Source: Flavobacteriales bacterium
GTDB lineage: Bacteria; Bacteroidota; Bacteroidia; Flavobacteriales; UBA7312
Reading direction: 5' to 3'
Length of the DNA: 39,822 nucleotides
Assembly (NCBI GenBank): GCA_002715345.1
Contig: PAYR01000009.1
Span: forward strand, 1 to 39,822
Shown: one piece after another, positions 1-7,685 of the stretch
Numbering within the stretch: position 1 is the first letter of the stretch
Layout of the letters: each line of letters starts with the position of its first letter
Translations under genes and position numbers: made by a program
Notes under the pieces: generated by a model
Database searches by the model: none
What the model was told of the DNA's origin: nothing
What the model saw: the letters and a program-made list of their open reading frames with translations, nothing else

Positions 1-54
1 ACAATGAAAACAATGAAAACAATGAAAACAATGAAAACAATGAAAACAATGAAA
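1..54 (+). repeat. Six tandem copies of a 9-bp unit carrying in-frame start codons
   Basis: The unit ACAATGAAA is repeated six times without a mismatch and then runs into TATCTA. Each copy holds an ATG in the same frame (at 4, 13, 22, 31, 40 and 49), so the translated end reads Met-Lys-Thr repeated, then Met-Lys-Tyr. The array touches the window edge and may continue upstream. Because the unit is 9 bp, a change in copy number keeps the frame and only lengthens or shortens the positively charged n-region of the lipoprotein signal peptide, or changes how many start codons are available. Confidence 0.95.
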
Positions 55-1089
55 TATCTATTGATTGCATCTTTTGCATTTACAATAGTTTCATGTAGTG
101 ATGACGCTAACGATCCAATTTATGACACATTTGAAAATGGCTTATTTGTGGTTAATGAAGGAAACTATGATGGAGCAAATGCTTCTATATCTTTTATAGA
201 TGAGAATGATATTATATATAATAATATATATGAAAATAGAAATGATTTACCCTTAGGAGATCAGGCTCAATCAATTACAATTATTGATGAAAAGGCATAT
301 ATTGTAGTAAGTAATTCAAATAAAGTCGTTGTTGCAAACTCAAGAGACATGCAGTACATAACAGAAATTTCAGAAAACACTGAAATACCTAGGTATATAA
401 CACAAGTTTCTGAAGAAAAAGCTTATTTGTCCGAGTGGGGCAAAGATGTTGTTCACGTTATTGATTTAAATAATAATGAAATAATTAATTCTATAAGTGT
501 TGGTCAAGACCCAGAAGAAATAGTAGTTTCAAATGGTTTTGCTTTTGTATGTAATAGCGGTAACTCATGGGGTTCTATTGATAATACAGTTTCAGTAATT
601 GATATTTCAAGTGATGAAGTTGTAAACACTTTAACTCTTTTTGACAAACCAACATCTGCAAGTGTTGATGGCCTTGGAAATGTTTGGGTTATTTGCAAGG
701 GTAATACAATTTATGACGAGACAACATGGGAAATTATTAGCCAAACCCCTGGTTCATTATCTTTAATTGATGCAATGACAAATGAAATCAAAAAGCATTT
801 TATTTTTGAAAACTATCCAAGTTTGGGAGGGTTGACTTGTGATTATTCAAAACTTTACTTTAAAGTTGATCAATCTATAGTTTCTATGTCGGTTTACTCA
901 ACAAATTTAGATACGACACAAATTGCAAGTGGCAATTTTTATGGTCAGTTTTGTTTGTATGATAATTCTATCTATGCTGCAGATGCAAAGGATTATTCAC
1001 AAGCAGGAGATGTGTATAAGTATACAAAGGATGGAGTTTTAACAAATACTTATCAGGTTGGAGTAATTCCAGGAAACTTTGGTTTTTAG
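4..1089 (+). CDS. DUF5074/YncE-like beta-propeller lipoprotein, possibly BtuG-like
   Basis: Predicted surface lipoprotein. The segment after the last repeat Met (codon at 49) is a clean lipoprotein signal: a short charged start, a hydrophobic stretch, and the lipobox Ile-Val-Ser-Cys. The mature end begins Cys-Ser-Asp-Asp, which fits the Bacteroidota surface-export signal. The rest resembles a YVTN/DUF5074 propeller, with the family opening Leu-Phe-Val-Val-Asn-Glu-Gly-Asn near residues 47-54 and repeated blades with Val-Ile-Asp-type strands. In gut Bacteroides, the cobalamin-capturing lipoprotein BtuG belongs to this kind of propeller and sits beside a BtuB TonB receptor. Whether this protein binds a corrinoid is inference, because its upstream neighbour lies outside the window. 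The true start is uncertain: any of six ATGs could serve, and 49 gives the most ordinary signal peptide. A terminator follows directly. Confidence 0.8.
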   Translation: MKTMKTMKTMKTMKTMKYLLIASFAFTIVSCSDDANDPIYDTFENGLFVVNEGNYDGANASISFIDENDIIYNNIYENRNDLPLGDQAQSITIIDEKAYIVVSNSNKVVVANSRDMQYITEISENTEIPRYITQVSEEKAYLSEWGKDVVHVIDLNNNEIINSISVGQDPEEIVVSNGFAFVCNSGNSWGSIDNTVSVIDISSDEVVNTLTLFDKPTSASVDGLGNVWVICKGNTIYDETTWEIISQTPGSLSLIDAMTNEIKKHFIFENYPSLGGLTCDYSKLYFKVDQSIVSMSVYSTNLDTTQIASGNFYGQFCLYDNSIYAADAKDYSQAGDVYKYTKDGVLTNTYQVGVIPGNFGF

Positions 1090-1110
1090 TGAATAACATC
1101 TTAATAAATC

Positions 1111-1140
1111 AAAAGAGAGCAAAGGCTCTCTTTTTTTTTA
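1111..1140 (+). terminator. Intrinsic terminator after the propeller lipoprotein gene
   Basis: A perfect stem GAGAGC/GCTCTC (1115-1120 with 1125-1130) with a four-base loop is followed by nine T. The preceding AAAA can extend pairing into the T-tract. It lies 22 bp past the stop codon and separates this gene from the antiporter gene. Confidence 0.9.
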
Positions 1141-1145
1141 TTTTG

Positions 1146-1153
1146 TACTTTTA
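1146..1153 (+). promoter_or_regulatory. Possible -7 element of the antiporter gene
   Basis: TACTTTTA matches the Bacteroidota TAnnTTTG element except at the last base. It lies just after the upstream terminator and 15 bp before the antiporter ATG, so the leader would be very short. No clear -33 TTTG is seen at the expected distance. Confidence 0.3.
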
Positions 1154-1168
1154 TCGAAAACCATAAAA

Positions 1169-2983
1169 ATGTTAGAACTAGCTGCGATAATAGTTTTAGG
1201 AATATTTGCACAATGGATTGCTTGGAGAATGCGTATTCCAGCTATTTTTCCATTAATTATAATAGGTTTATTTGTTGGTCCCCTTTCTATACTTTTTTTA
1301 GAAAACCAATGGATCAATCCTGAAAATATTTTTGCAGGAAAAACCATGTATTATTTTGTTTCTCTTTCGGTTGGAGTAATTCTTTTCGAAGGCGGTTTAA
1401 CTCTTAAGTTTAAAGAAGTTCGGAAAATAGCAGGCGTAGTACGTAATTTACTAATTATCGGTTCCGTAATAATGCTTGTAGGAGGTGCACTAGCAGCACA
1501 CTATATTTTAGACATGGATTATCGAGTAGGTCTGTTATTTGGTTCTCTTATCATAGTAACAGGTCCTACAGTTATTGCTCCCATTTTACAAAGTGTACGT
1601 CCCAATAGAAATGTTAGTACTATTTTAAAGTGGGAAGGTATCATCATTGACCCTATTGGAGCTTTAGTGGCAGTATTGGTTTATGAGCTATTCTTTGTTG
1701 CGAGTATGGGTGTTGGACATCATGATGTTGGACTAACACAAATGGTCCTCAAAACTTTCTTTTTAACTGTATGTGTGGGGTCGTTTTTTGGTTTATTTTC
1801 TGGATGGGCCTTAAATACACTATTACGTAAAAACTTAATTCCTCATTTCTTAATAAATGTATTATCGTTGGCCTTTGTGATTTTTGCTTTCGCTGGAGCA
1901 GATTCTCTGCAACCAGAATCAGGACTTTTATCAGTAACAGTTATGGGTATTTTTTTAGCTAATGTAAAAACACCTAACATTGATAAAATATTAGATTTTA
2001 AAGAGAGTTTAACTGTAATTTTAATTTCTGTTTTATTCATTATTTTGGCATCTAATCTTAAATTTGAACAATTACTCTCACTAGAAAAAAACTCACTTTA
2101 TGTATTTTTAATTGTTGTTTTTTTACTACGTCCACTAGTTGTATGGCTAAGTGCAATTGGTTCTGATTTAAATTGGAGAGAAAAAGCATTTATAGCATGG
2201 ATTGGTCCAAAGGGAATTGTTGCTGCAGCAGTTGCCTCATTATTTTCACTTTATCTTTTATCAGATAAAATTCATTTACCAGAAGAGTTAAGATCTGATG
2301 TAGAGTTATTAGTCCCCTTAACTTTTATGATTATTTTGGGAACAGTAACTCTTAATGGCTTATCCGCTAAGCCTGTAGCAAAATTGCTTGAAGTGATTGG
2401 CGAAGATAAAAATGGATTTTTGATTGTTGGTGCTAATGAGGGTTGTATATCAATAGCTAAATATTTGGAAAATAAAGGTTTTCCAACTACACTAATAGAT
2501 TTATCTTCAGAGAATGTTCGTCATGCTAAAGCTGAAGGATTAAATGCTGAGGAGCGCAATATCTTGGCAGAAGAAAATGAAGATTTAAATTTAGAAGATG
2601 CCGGCTACGTATTAGCATTAACATCAAGTAATGATGTGAATATTTTTGCTTGTAGAAAACTTAAAATTGATATTGGAGAGCGTATTTTTCGTTTAATAAC
2701 TGGAAATGAAATTAAGTTTTCTGCATTAACTAGACCAAAAAACATTTTGTTTGGAGAAAATACTGACTACATCGAATTTATCGAGTTAATTCGAAGATAC
2801 CCAGATATTCAAGAAGTTAAGATTGAAAATCAAGAGCATTTAGAAAAAATGATAAATAAATCATCAGACGATTTCATTCCATTACTAGTTCTAAGGGGGA
2901 CTAGTATATTTATGAAGACTGTTCGTTTTGATTATCAGTTTACAAAAGGAGATACATTAGCTTACATTGGAAAATTAGACTAA
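1169..2983 (+). CDS. Cation:proton antiporter with C-terminal TrkA-N (RCK) domain
   Basis: An inner-membrane Na+/H+ or K+/H+ exchanger of the CPA superfamily. Residues 1 to about 400 are a run of hydrophobic helices with the family features Phe-Glu-Gly-Gly-Leu near 70-74 and Trp-Ile-Gly-Pro-Lys-Gly-Ile-Val near 346-353. From about residue 410 a soluble Rossmann-like TrkA-N domain follows (Gly-Phe-Leu-Ile-Val-Gly-Ala-Asn-Glu-Gly), which in relatives binds a nucleotide and gates transport. Its glycine motif is slightly degenerate. The 604-residue length is normal for an antiporter plus regulatory domain. The next gene, miaE, starts at the base after the stop, so the two are likely co-transcribed. 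The transported ion cannot be told from the sequence. Confidence 0.88.
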   Translation: MLELAAIIVLGIFAQWIAWRMRIPAIFPLIIIGLFVGPLSILFLENQWINPENIFAGKTMYYFVSLSVGVILFEGGLTLKFKEVRKIAGVVRNLLIIGSVIMLVGGALAAHYILDMDYRVGLLFGSLIIVTGPTVIAPILQSVRPNRNVSTILKWEGIIIDPIGALVAVLVYELFFVASMGVGHHDVGLTQMVLKTFFLTVCVGSFFGLFSGWALNTLLRKNLIPHFLINVLSLAFVIFAFAGADSLQPESGLLSVTVMGIFLANVKTPNIDKILDFKESLTVILISVLFIILASNLKFEQLLSLEKNSLYVFLIVVFLLRPLVVWLSAIGSDLNWREKAFIAWIGPKGIVAAAVASLFSLYLLSDKIHLPEELRSDVELLVPLTFMIILGTVTLNGLSAKPVAKLLEVIGEDKNGFLIVGANEGCISIAKYLENKGFPTTLIDLSSENVRHAKAEGLNAEERNILAEENEDLNLEDAGYVLALTSSNDVNIFACRKLKIDIGERIFRLITGNEIKFSALTRPKNILFGENTDYIEFIELIRRYPDIQEVKIENQEHLEKMINKSSDDFIPLLVLRGTSIFMKTVRFDYQFTKGDTLAYIGKLD

Positions 2984-3565
2984 ATGTTAGGATTAAAATT
3001 ACCAACAGATCCACGTTGGGTAAACATAGCTGAAAAAAATATTGAGGAGATTTTAATAGATCATGCATTTTGTGAACAAAAAGCGGCTTCAACAGCTATT
3101 TCTTTTATCGTAGGCTATCCAGAATATTCTGAATTAGTAACGGCTATGGCGGCTCTTGCTAAAGAAGAAATGAGTCATTTTCATTTAGTACATCAAAAAC
3201 TATTGGATAGAGGCTTGTCTTTAGGAAGAGAAAGAAAAGATCAATATGTACACGAAATAATGGATTTTTTTCCTAAAAATAAACATAGAGAAGCGAAATT
3301 GATTCACCGATTATTAACTGCTGCATTGATTGAAGCACGTTCATGTGAAAGGTTTAGAGTACTTTCTGAAAATTTAACTGATCAAGAATTAGCTAAATTT
3401 TACAGAGATCTAATGGTAAGTGAAGCTAATCATTACACTTTGTTTTTGAAGTTCGCTCGTCAGTATGGAGATAGAGAAGAAGTAGATTCTTTGTGGCAAT
3501 CGCTTTTAGACTATGAAGCAAAGATAATTTCAAAGTATGGAAAGAAAGAATTCATACACGGATAA
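2984..3565 (+). CDS. miaE: tRNA-(ms2io6A37) hydroxylase MiaE
   Basis: A non-haem diiron monooxygenase that hydroxylates the isopentenyl group of ms2i6A at tRNA position 37. The 193-residue protein is a four-helix ferritin-like bundle. Metal ligands are visible at Glu31, Glu62 and His65 (in a Glu-Glu-Met-Ser-His motif), Glu117, Glu147 and His150. The opening Leu-Gly-Leu-x-Leu-Pro-Thr-Asp-Pro-Arg-Trp is typical of the family. The ATG directly follows the antiporter stop. The substrate needs MiaA and MiaB, which are not in this window. Confidence is high from length and ligand pattern. Confidence 0.93.
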   Translation: MLGLKLPTDPRWVNIAEKNIEEILIDHAFCEQKAASTAISFIVGYPEYSELVTAMAALAKEEMSHFHLVHQKLLDRGLSLGRERKDQYVHEIMDFFPKNKHREAKLIHRLLTAALIEARSCERFRVLSENLTDQELAKFYRDLMVSEANHYTLFLKFARQYGDREEVDSLWQSLLDYEAKIISKYGKKEFIHG

Positions 3566-3584
3566 ATAACAATATTTGTTTCTT

Positions 3585-3592
3585 TAAATTTG
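3585..3592 (+). promoter_or_regulatory. TAnnTTTG element directly before gcvT
   Basis: TAAATTTG is a perfect match to the Bacteroidota -7 element, but only four bases separate it from the gcvT ATG at 3597. If used, transcription would begin at about the start codon, giving a leaderless mRNA. No good TTTG is found about 20 bp upstream, so chance occurrence in AT-rich DNA is possible. Confidence 0.35.
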
Positions 3593-3596
3593 AAGA

Positions 3597-4679
3597 ATGA
3601 AGAATACAGCATTATCTCATATTCATAAAGCATTAGGAGCTAAAATGGTCCCTTTTGCAGGCTATAATATGCCGGTACAGTACGAAGGTGTAACAGCCGA
3701 ACATTTATGTGTTAGGGCTGGTGTTGGTGTGTTTGATGTCTCGCACATGGGCGAGTTTTTTGTGCGTGGCACAGGAGCTACTGATTTAATTCAAAGAATC
3801 ACTTCTAATGATATAAGTAAGCTCTTCAACGGAAAGGTGCAATACTCCTGTTTTCCAAACTTAGAGTTAGGAATTATAGATGACCTATTGGTTTATCGCA
3901 TTAGTGAAGAAGTGTATATGTTGGTAGTTAACGCATCCAATATTAATAAAGATTGGAATTGGATTCAGCAGTTTAATACAGAAGGGGTAGAAATAAAAAA
4001 TAAATCGGATGACATTTCTTTATTGGCGATACAAGGACCAAAAGCGGCAGAAGCGCTACAGTCTTTAACAAATATAGATTTGGCTAATATGGCTTATTAT
4101 ACCTTTGAGAAAGGTAATTTTGCAGGTGTAAATAATGTGTTGATTTCTGCAACAGGATATACAGGAGCTGGAGGTTTTGAAATTTATTTTCCGAATGAAG
4201 TAGCAGAGCAAATTTGGAATGCTGTTTTTGATGCAGGAAAGGATTGTGGAATAAAGCCAATAGGCCTAGCTGCAAGAGATACTTTACGTTTGGAAATGGG
4301 CTTCTGTCTGTACGGAAACGATATTGATGACACCACCTCTCCACTAGAAGCCGGATTAGGTTGGATTACCAAGTTTACGAATAAATTCAATAATTCTGAA
4401 GCATTACAAAAACAAAAGGAAGAGGGCGTAAGTAGAAGGTTGGTAGGTTTTGAATTGTTAGACAGAGGTATTCCTAGAAAAGATTACGAAATAGCAGATG
4501 CAAAAGGTAACATTATAGGGATGGTAACTTCTGGAACACAATCGCCATCTTTGCAAAAAGCCATTGGTATGGGGTATGTGCAAAAGAAATTCGCAAAAGC
4601 CGATACAGAAATTTATATTCAAGTGCGTAAAAAATCATTGAAAGCAAAAGTGGTAAAACTACCTTTTTACAAAAGATAA
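3597..4679 (+). CDS. gcvT: Aminomethyltransferase, T protein of the glycine cleavage system
   Basis: Transfers the methylene group from the aminomethyl-lipoyl H protein to tetrahydrofolate, releasing ammonia. The 360-residue length is typical. The start Met-Lys-Asn-Thr-Ala-Leu, the Val-Phe-Asp-Val-Ser-His-Met-Gly motif near 45-52, the Gly-Ile-Ile-Asp-Asp motif with the catalytic Asp around 95-96, and the Gly-Tyr-Thr-Gly-x-Gly-Gly-Phe-Glu folate region near 185-195 are all family signatures. The genes for the P and H proteins are not nearby, as is usual in Bacteroidota. Its stop overlaps the start of comB (TAATG), so the two are translationally coupled. Confidence 0.96.
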   Translation: MKNTALSHIHKALGAKMVPFAGYNMPVQYEGVTAEHLCVRAGVGVFDVSHMGEFFVRGTGATDLIQRITSNDISKLFNGKVQYSCFPNLELGIIDDLLVYRISEEVYMLVVNASNINKDWNWIQQFNTEGVEIKNKSDDISLLAIQGPKAAEALQSLTNIDLANMAYYTFEKGNFAGVNNVLISATGYTGAGGFEIYFPNEVAEQIWNAVFDAGKDCGIKPIGLAARDTLRLEMGFCLYGNDIDDTTSPLEAGLGWITKFTNKFNNSEALQKQKEEGVSRRLVGFELLDRGIPRKDYEIADAKGNIIGMVTSGTQSPSLQKAIGMGYVQKKFAKADTEIYIQVRKKSLKAKVVKLPFYKR

Positions 4680-5404
4680 TGAGTGAGAAAAGACAATTAA
4701 GAGTATGTTTAACACCGGCATTATTTCCCTTATATGCCGATCGTAAAAGCATTGTGGTGGTAGTAGATGTCCTACGCGCCACTTCTGCCATGTGTACTGC
4801 TTTTCATCATGGAATGGACAAGATAATTCCTGTTTCTACAGTAGAAGAAGCATTAGATTATAGAGATGGGGAAGACCACATTTTAGCTGCTGAGCGAAAC
4901 GGTAAGCAGGTAAGGGGTTTCGATTTTGGAAACTCACCTTTGCAATACCAAGAGCATGATGTAAAAGGCAAAACTTTGGTAATGACTACCACCAATGGTA
5001 CTAAAGCCATTAATATTGCCAAGCGAGATCATCAAGTGGTTATAGGTTCTTTTTTAAACATCGATGCCTTAACAGATTGGTTGGCTAAACAAAACAAAGA
5101 TGTAGTAGTGCTTTGTGCAGGCTGGAAGAACGATTTCTGTTTTGAAGATGCCCTTTTTGCAGGAGCACTTACTGAAAAACTATTGAAAACAAAACTATTC
5201 GAATCGGATAGTGATTCGGCTAATGGTTCGCGCATGATTTACATCAGAGCCAAAGACGATATGTTCCGCTTTTTAGGAGTTTCTCAACACCGCCAACGAT
5301 TGGCACACCTGAATATTGAGGAGGATGTAAAATTTTGCTTACAGAAGAACATTACTACTGTCATTCCTGTTTTAAAGAATGATGAACTAGTCTTAGCAGA
5401 ATGA
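4679..5404 (+). CDS. comB: ComB-family 2-phosphosulfolactate phosphatase
   Basis: The family hydrolyses 2-phospho-3-sulfolactate to sulfolactate. In methanogens this is a step of coenzyme M synthesis. The 241-residue protein shows the family core: Val-Val-Val-Asp-Val-Leu-Arg-Ala-Thr-Ser near 28-37, Asn-Ser-Pro-Leu near 85-88, Thr-Thr-Thr-Asn-Gly-Thr near 102-107 and Cys-Ala-Gly-Trp-Lys near 146-150. It is coupled to gcvT by a one-base overlap. I see no ComA or ComC partner here, and coenzyme M is not expected in this phylum. A role in sulfolactate or another sulfonate pathway is inference. Family assignment is strong; the true substrate is open. Confidence 0.9.
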   Translation: MSEKRQLRVCLTPALFPLYADRKSIVVVVDVLRATSAMCTAFHHGMDKIIPVSTVEEALDYRDGEDHILAAERNGKQVRGFDFGNSPLQYQEHDVKGKTLVMTTTNGTKAINIAKRDHQVVIGSFLNIDALTDWLAKQNKDVVVLCAGWKNDFCFEDALFAGALTEKLLKTKLFESDSDSANGSRMIYIRAKDDMFRFLGVSQHRQRLAHLNIEEDVKFCLQKNITTVIPVLKNDELVLAE

Positions 5405-5431
5405 AAATCTGCTTATTAATTTTATTACTTC

Positions 5432-5466
5432 AGCCTCCTATGGACTTTGCCGGATGGGGCTTTTTT
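5432..5466 (+). terminator. Probable terminator after comB
   Basis: AGCCTCC (5432-5438) can pair imperfectly with GGGGCT ending at 5461, and a run of six T follows. The stem allows G-T pairs and has a long loop, so it is weaker than the others. Its place, 28 bp after the comB stop and facing the terminator of the opposite gene, fits a convergent gene end. Confidence 0.6.
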
Positions 5467-5521
5467 GTACAATAAAGGATATAAATAATATGAAAAGCAT
5501 TTTTTTTCATACTTAAAATAT

Positions 5522-5550
5522 ACAAAAAAGCCCCACTCTCAAGAGTAGGG
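5522..5550 (-). terminator. Terminator of the minus-strand outer-membrane protein gene
   Basis: Read on the minus strand, CCCTACTCT pairs with AGAGTGGGG (one T-G pair) around a two-base centre, followed by C and six T. It lies 27 bp past the stop of the outer-membrane protein gene. The same 29-base sequence with two changes is found at 22991-23019 after pckA. Confidence 0.85.
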
Positions 5551-5576
5551 ACTATGTGCCTGAACAATTGTTTTTG

Positions 5577-6449
5577 TTATAGGTATACTGATAATCCGAT
5601 AGAGAAGTTTATACCACTGTTACTATTAGTTCTCTCTGTTGATTTGTCTCCAAAATCTAAAATAATAGGGTGTTGCACCTCTTGCTCAATCACTTTAGTC
5701 TCTGTATTAAGCATGTAGTAATTAAACTGTGGTTCTATCGAAAACATATCGTTTACCCACAATTCGTACCCCAATCCAAAATTCATTTTGGCATGTTTAT
5801 GTTCCATGGTATTGGTGGTAAAGTTTACATCATCTTTTATTTCTTCTTTACCAGATCCATACTCATAAGATGCATCAATAAACACAGCGCTTTGTCCTAC
5901 AGGGATGTAGTATCTGGCAAAAGGAGCTAGTTTAAGCATACTTCTTTTTAGTGTTAAATCGTTGTTGTTAGATGAAGCTATTAAATTGTACAAATCATGA
6001 TAATACAGCCCATAGCTTGCGCCCATATAATCTACATTAGGAAGTTGTACAAACCAGCCAGACAAGCTATCTAAACTAGCATTTACCACAGCGGGGTCAT
6101 TCTTGGTTTTAAAAACCGTATTTTCGTTAGAAAAACCTGCGCCTAAACCAAGTAAAAAGTTGTCAGCTACAAAATAACCTGCTCTTGCATTGAAGTCAAT
6201 TAGGCTATTTTTATCTTGTTGAATCTGAAAAGTGTAAGGAAACAAGAAAGCTAGATTTAAAATATCTGTATCGGCTACCAATGTGTCTTTAAAATCGGTA
6301 AAGCTTACATCAATGGTTCGTTCCAATCCGGTGTTGGAGTTAAAGCCAAAACTACTACTTGATGCACCTATAAACCAATTTCCTCTGTCGTTTTGTGCAA
6401 AAGCTATCTGATAAACAGAAATGGCTAAAACTAATAGAATTTTCTTCAT
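5577..6449 (-). CDS. Outer-membrane beta-barrel protein (porin-family-like)
   Basis: A 290-residue secreted protein. The signal peptide spans about residues 1-18, with Lys-Lys, a hydrophobic core and cleavage after Ala-Phe-Ala before Gln. The mature part alternates polar and hydrophobic residues with repeated aromatic strand ends (for example Ala-Arg-Ala-Gly-Tyr-Phe, Phe-Ala-Arg-Tyr-Tyr-Ile-Pro-Val-Gly, Gly-Leu-Gly-Tyr-Glu-Leu-Trp). It ends in Gly-Leu-Ser-Val-Tyr-Leu, a typical barrel closing strand. The pattern resembles small eight-stranded barrels used as structural or diffusion proteins, but I cannot assign a substrate. A TATATTCG element at 6472-6479 may drive it, so it is probably transcribed apart from dnaN. 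Confidence 0.75.
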   Translation of the reverse strand: MKKILLVLAISVYQIAFAQNDRGNWFIGASSSSFGFNSNTGLERTIDVSFTDFKDTLVADTDILNLAFLFPYTFQIQQDKNSLIDFNARAGYFVADNFLLGLGAGFSNENTVFKTKNDPAVVNASLDSLSGWFVQLPNVDYMGASYGLYYHDLYNLIASSNNNDLTLKRSMLKLAPFARYYIPVGQSAVFIDASYEYGSGKEEIKDDVNFTTNTMEHKHAKMNFGLGYELWVNDMFSIEPQFNYYMLNTETKVIEQEVQHPIILDFGDKSTERTNSNSGINFSIGLSVYL

Positions 6450-6471
6450 TATAAATGATTTGTTAGATGTG

Positions 6472-6479
6472 CGAATATA
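6472..6479 (-). promoter_or_regulatory. Possible -7 element of the outer-membrane protein gene
   Basis: On the minus strand the bases read TATATTCG, one mismatch from TAnnTTTG, 22 bp before the ATG and within the 43-bp gap after dnaN. No convincing -33 box lies upstream. Confidence 0.4.
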
Positions 6480-6492
6480 CTAAAATCCAATT

Positions 6493-7614
6493 TTATTGAT
6501 TAAGCATCACGGGCATTACCAGCATAAGGGTTTGTTCACCATCCTCTTGTCCATCTTGTGGAATAAGGATTCCGGCTCTGTTTGGTGCGCTCATTTCTAA
6601 GTTTATTTGCTCGGAAGTTAGATTGTTAATCATTTCCATTAGAAACTTAGAGTTAAAGCCAATTTCCATGTCTTCTCCAGTATATTGACAATTTAATCGT
6701 TCGTGTGCTTCGTTAGAAAAATCTAAATCTTCAGATGAAATACTAAGTTCAGTCCCCGCTACTTTAAGTCGAATTTGATGTGTTGTTTTGTTTGCAAAAA
6801 TTGCTACCCTTCTTACTGCATTGTAAAAAGCTATTCTATCAACTGTTAAAACATTGGGATTTTCCTTTGGTATAACAGCTTCGTAATTAGGGTATTTTCC
6901 ATCTATTAAGCGGCATACAAGCTTTACATTAGCAAAACTGAAATGTGCATTAGTTTCGTTGTACTCTATCACAACTTCATCATCAGTTACTAAAGTGTTT
7001 TTGAGAAGAGTCAGAGGTTTTTTAGGTAAAATAAATGATGCGGTGCTTTCAGCAGCAGCATCCGTACGTACATATTTTACAAGTTTATGTGCATCGGTAG
7101 CAACAAAAGTACATCCTTCTGCCGACAACTCACAAAACACACCAGACATAATTGGTCTTAACTCGTCATTTCCTGTAGCAAACAAGGTTTTGTTAATTGC
7201 TTCTGATAAAATAACTGATGACAAAGTGGTGCTAGTAGGATTTTCCATAGTTGGTGTTTTAGGGAATTCATTACCGTTTTGACCTGCTAATTTGTACTTT
7301 CCATTATCGGAGCCTATTTCAATACCAAAAGTGTTTTTATCAATTAGAAAAGTGAGTGGCTGATCGCTAAATGTTTTCAAAGTGTCCATCAATAGCTTTG
7401 CTGGAATAGCAATATTTCCTTCTTCACTAGCTTCCGTATTATTTATATGAGTGGTCATTGTTGTTTCTAAATCAGATGCAGAAACAATCAATTCATTAGA
7501 TTTAACTTCAAACAAAAAATTATCCAAAATAGGCAGTGTATTGCTAGAGTTTAACACCCCACTTACCGCTTGTAATTGTTTTAAAAGTTGCGAGCTTGAT
7601 ACAATAAATTTCAT
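6493..7614 (-). CDS. dnaN: DNA polymerase III beta subunit (sliding clamp)
   Basis: Forms the ring-shaped processivity clamp of the replicative polymerase. The 373-residue length and three-domain layout are normal. Visible signatures include the start Met-Lys-Phe-Ile-Val-Ser, Asn-Thr-Leu-Pro-Ile-Leu-Asp-Asn-Phe near 25-33, Ala-Thr-Asp-Ala-His-Lys-Leu near 171-177, Asp-Gly-Lys-Tyr-Pro-Asn-Tyr near 238-244, and the C-terminal Met-Pro-Val-Met-Leu near the end, part of the protein-binding cleft. It lies downstream of the gldFG-DUF4340 run with a 71-bp gap holding its own TATATTTG element. No dnaA or origin boxes were noticed nearby, so this need not mark the replication origin. Confidence 0.97.
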   Translation of the reverse strand: MKFIVSSSQLLKQLQAVSGVLNSSNTLPILDNFLFEVKSNELIVSASDLETTMTTHINNTEASEEGNIAIPAKLLMDTLKTFSDQPLTFLIDKNTFGIEIGSDNGKYKLAGQNGNEFPKTPTMENPTSTTLSSVILSEAINKTLFATGNDELRPIMSGVFCELSAEGCTFVATDAHKLVKYVRTDAAAESTASFILPKKPLTLLKNTLVTDDEVVIEYNETNAHFSFANVKLVCRLIDGKYPNYEAVIPKENPNVLTVDRIAFYNAVRRVAIFANKTTHQIRLKVAGTELSISSEDLDFSNEAHERLNCQYTGEDMEIGFNSKFLMEMINNLTSEQINLEMSAPNRAGILIPQDGQEDGEQTLMLVMPVMLNQ

Positions 7615-7640
7615 CTCTTAAAATGTGTTTTGATACTGAA

Positions 7641-7648
7641 CAAATATA
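7641..7648 (-). promoter_or_regulatory. -7 element of the dnaN promoter
   Basis: The minus strand reads TATATTTG, a perfect Bacteroidota -7 element, 26 bp before the dnaN ATG. This predicts a leader of roughly 20 bases. The -33 region does not match TTTG well. Confidence 0.5.
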
Positions 7649-7685
7649 GATTTTTTATATCTAGGGTACGAGCTAATTTTATTAA

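Noticed and set aside
4679-5404. ComB as a sign of archaeal (methanogen) origin or transfer
   Set aside because: Base composition and translational coupling with gcvT look native, and the family is spread among bacteria.
5563-5572. AACAATTGTT palindrome after the outer-membrane protein gene
   Set aside because: A 10-base AT-rich palindrome downstream of a gene has no clear role and is expected by chance.
6493-7614. dnaN as a marker of the replication origin
   Set aside because: No dnaA gene or cluster of DnaA boxes was seen, and in Bacteroidota dnaN is often away from the origin.
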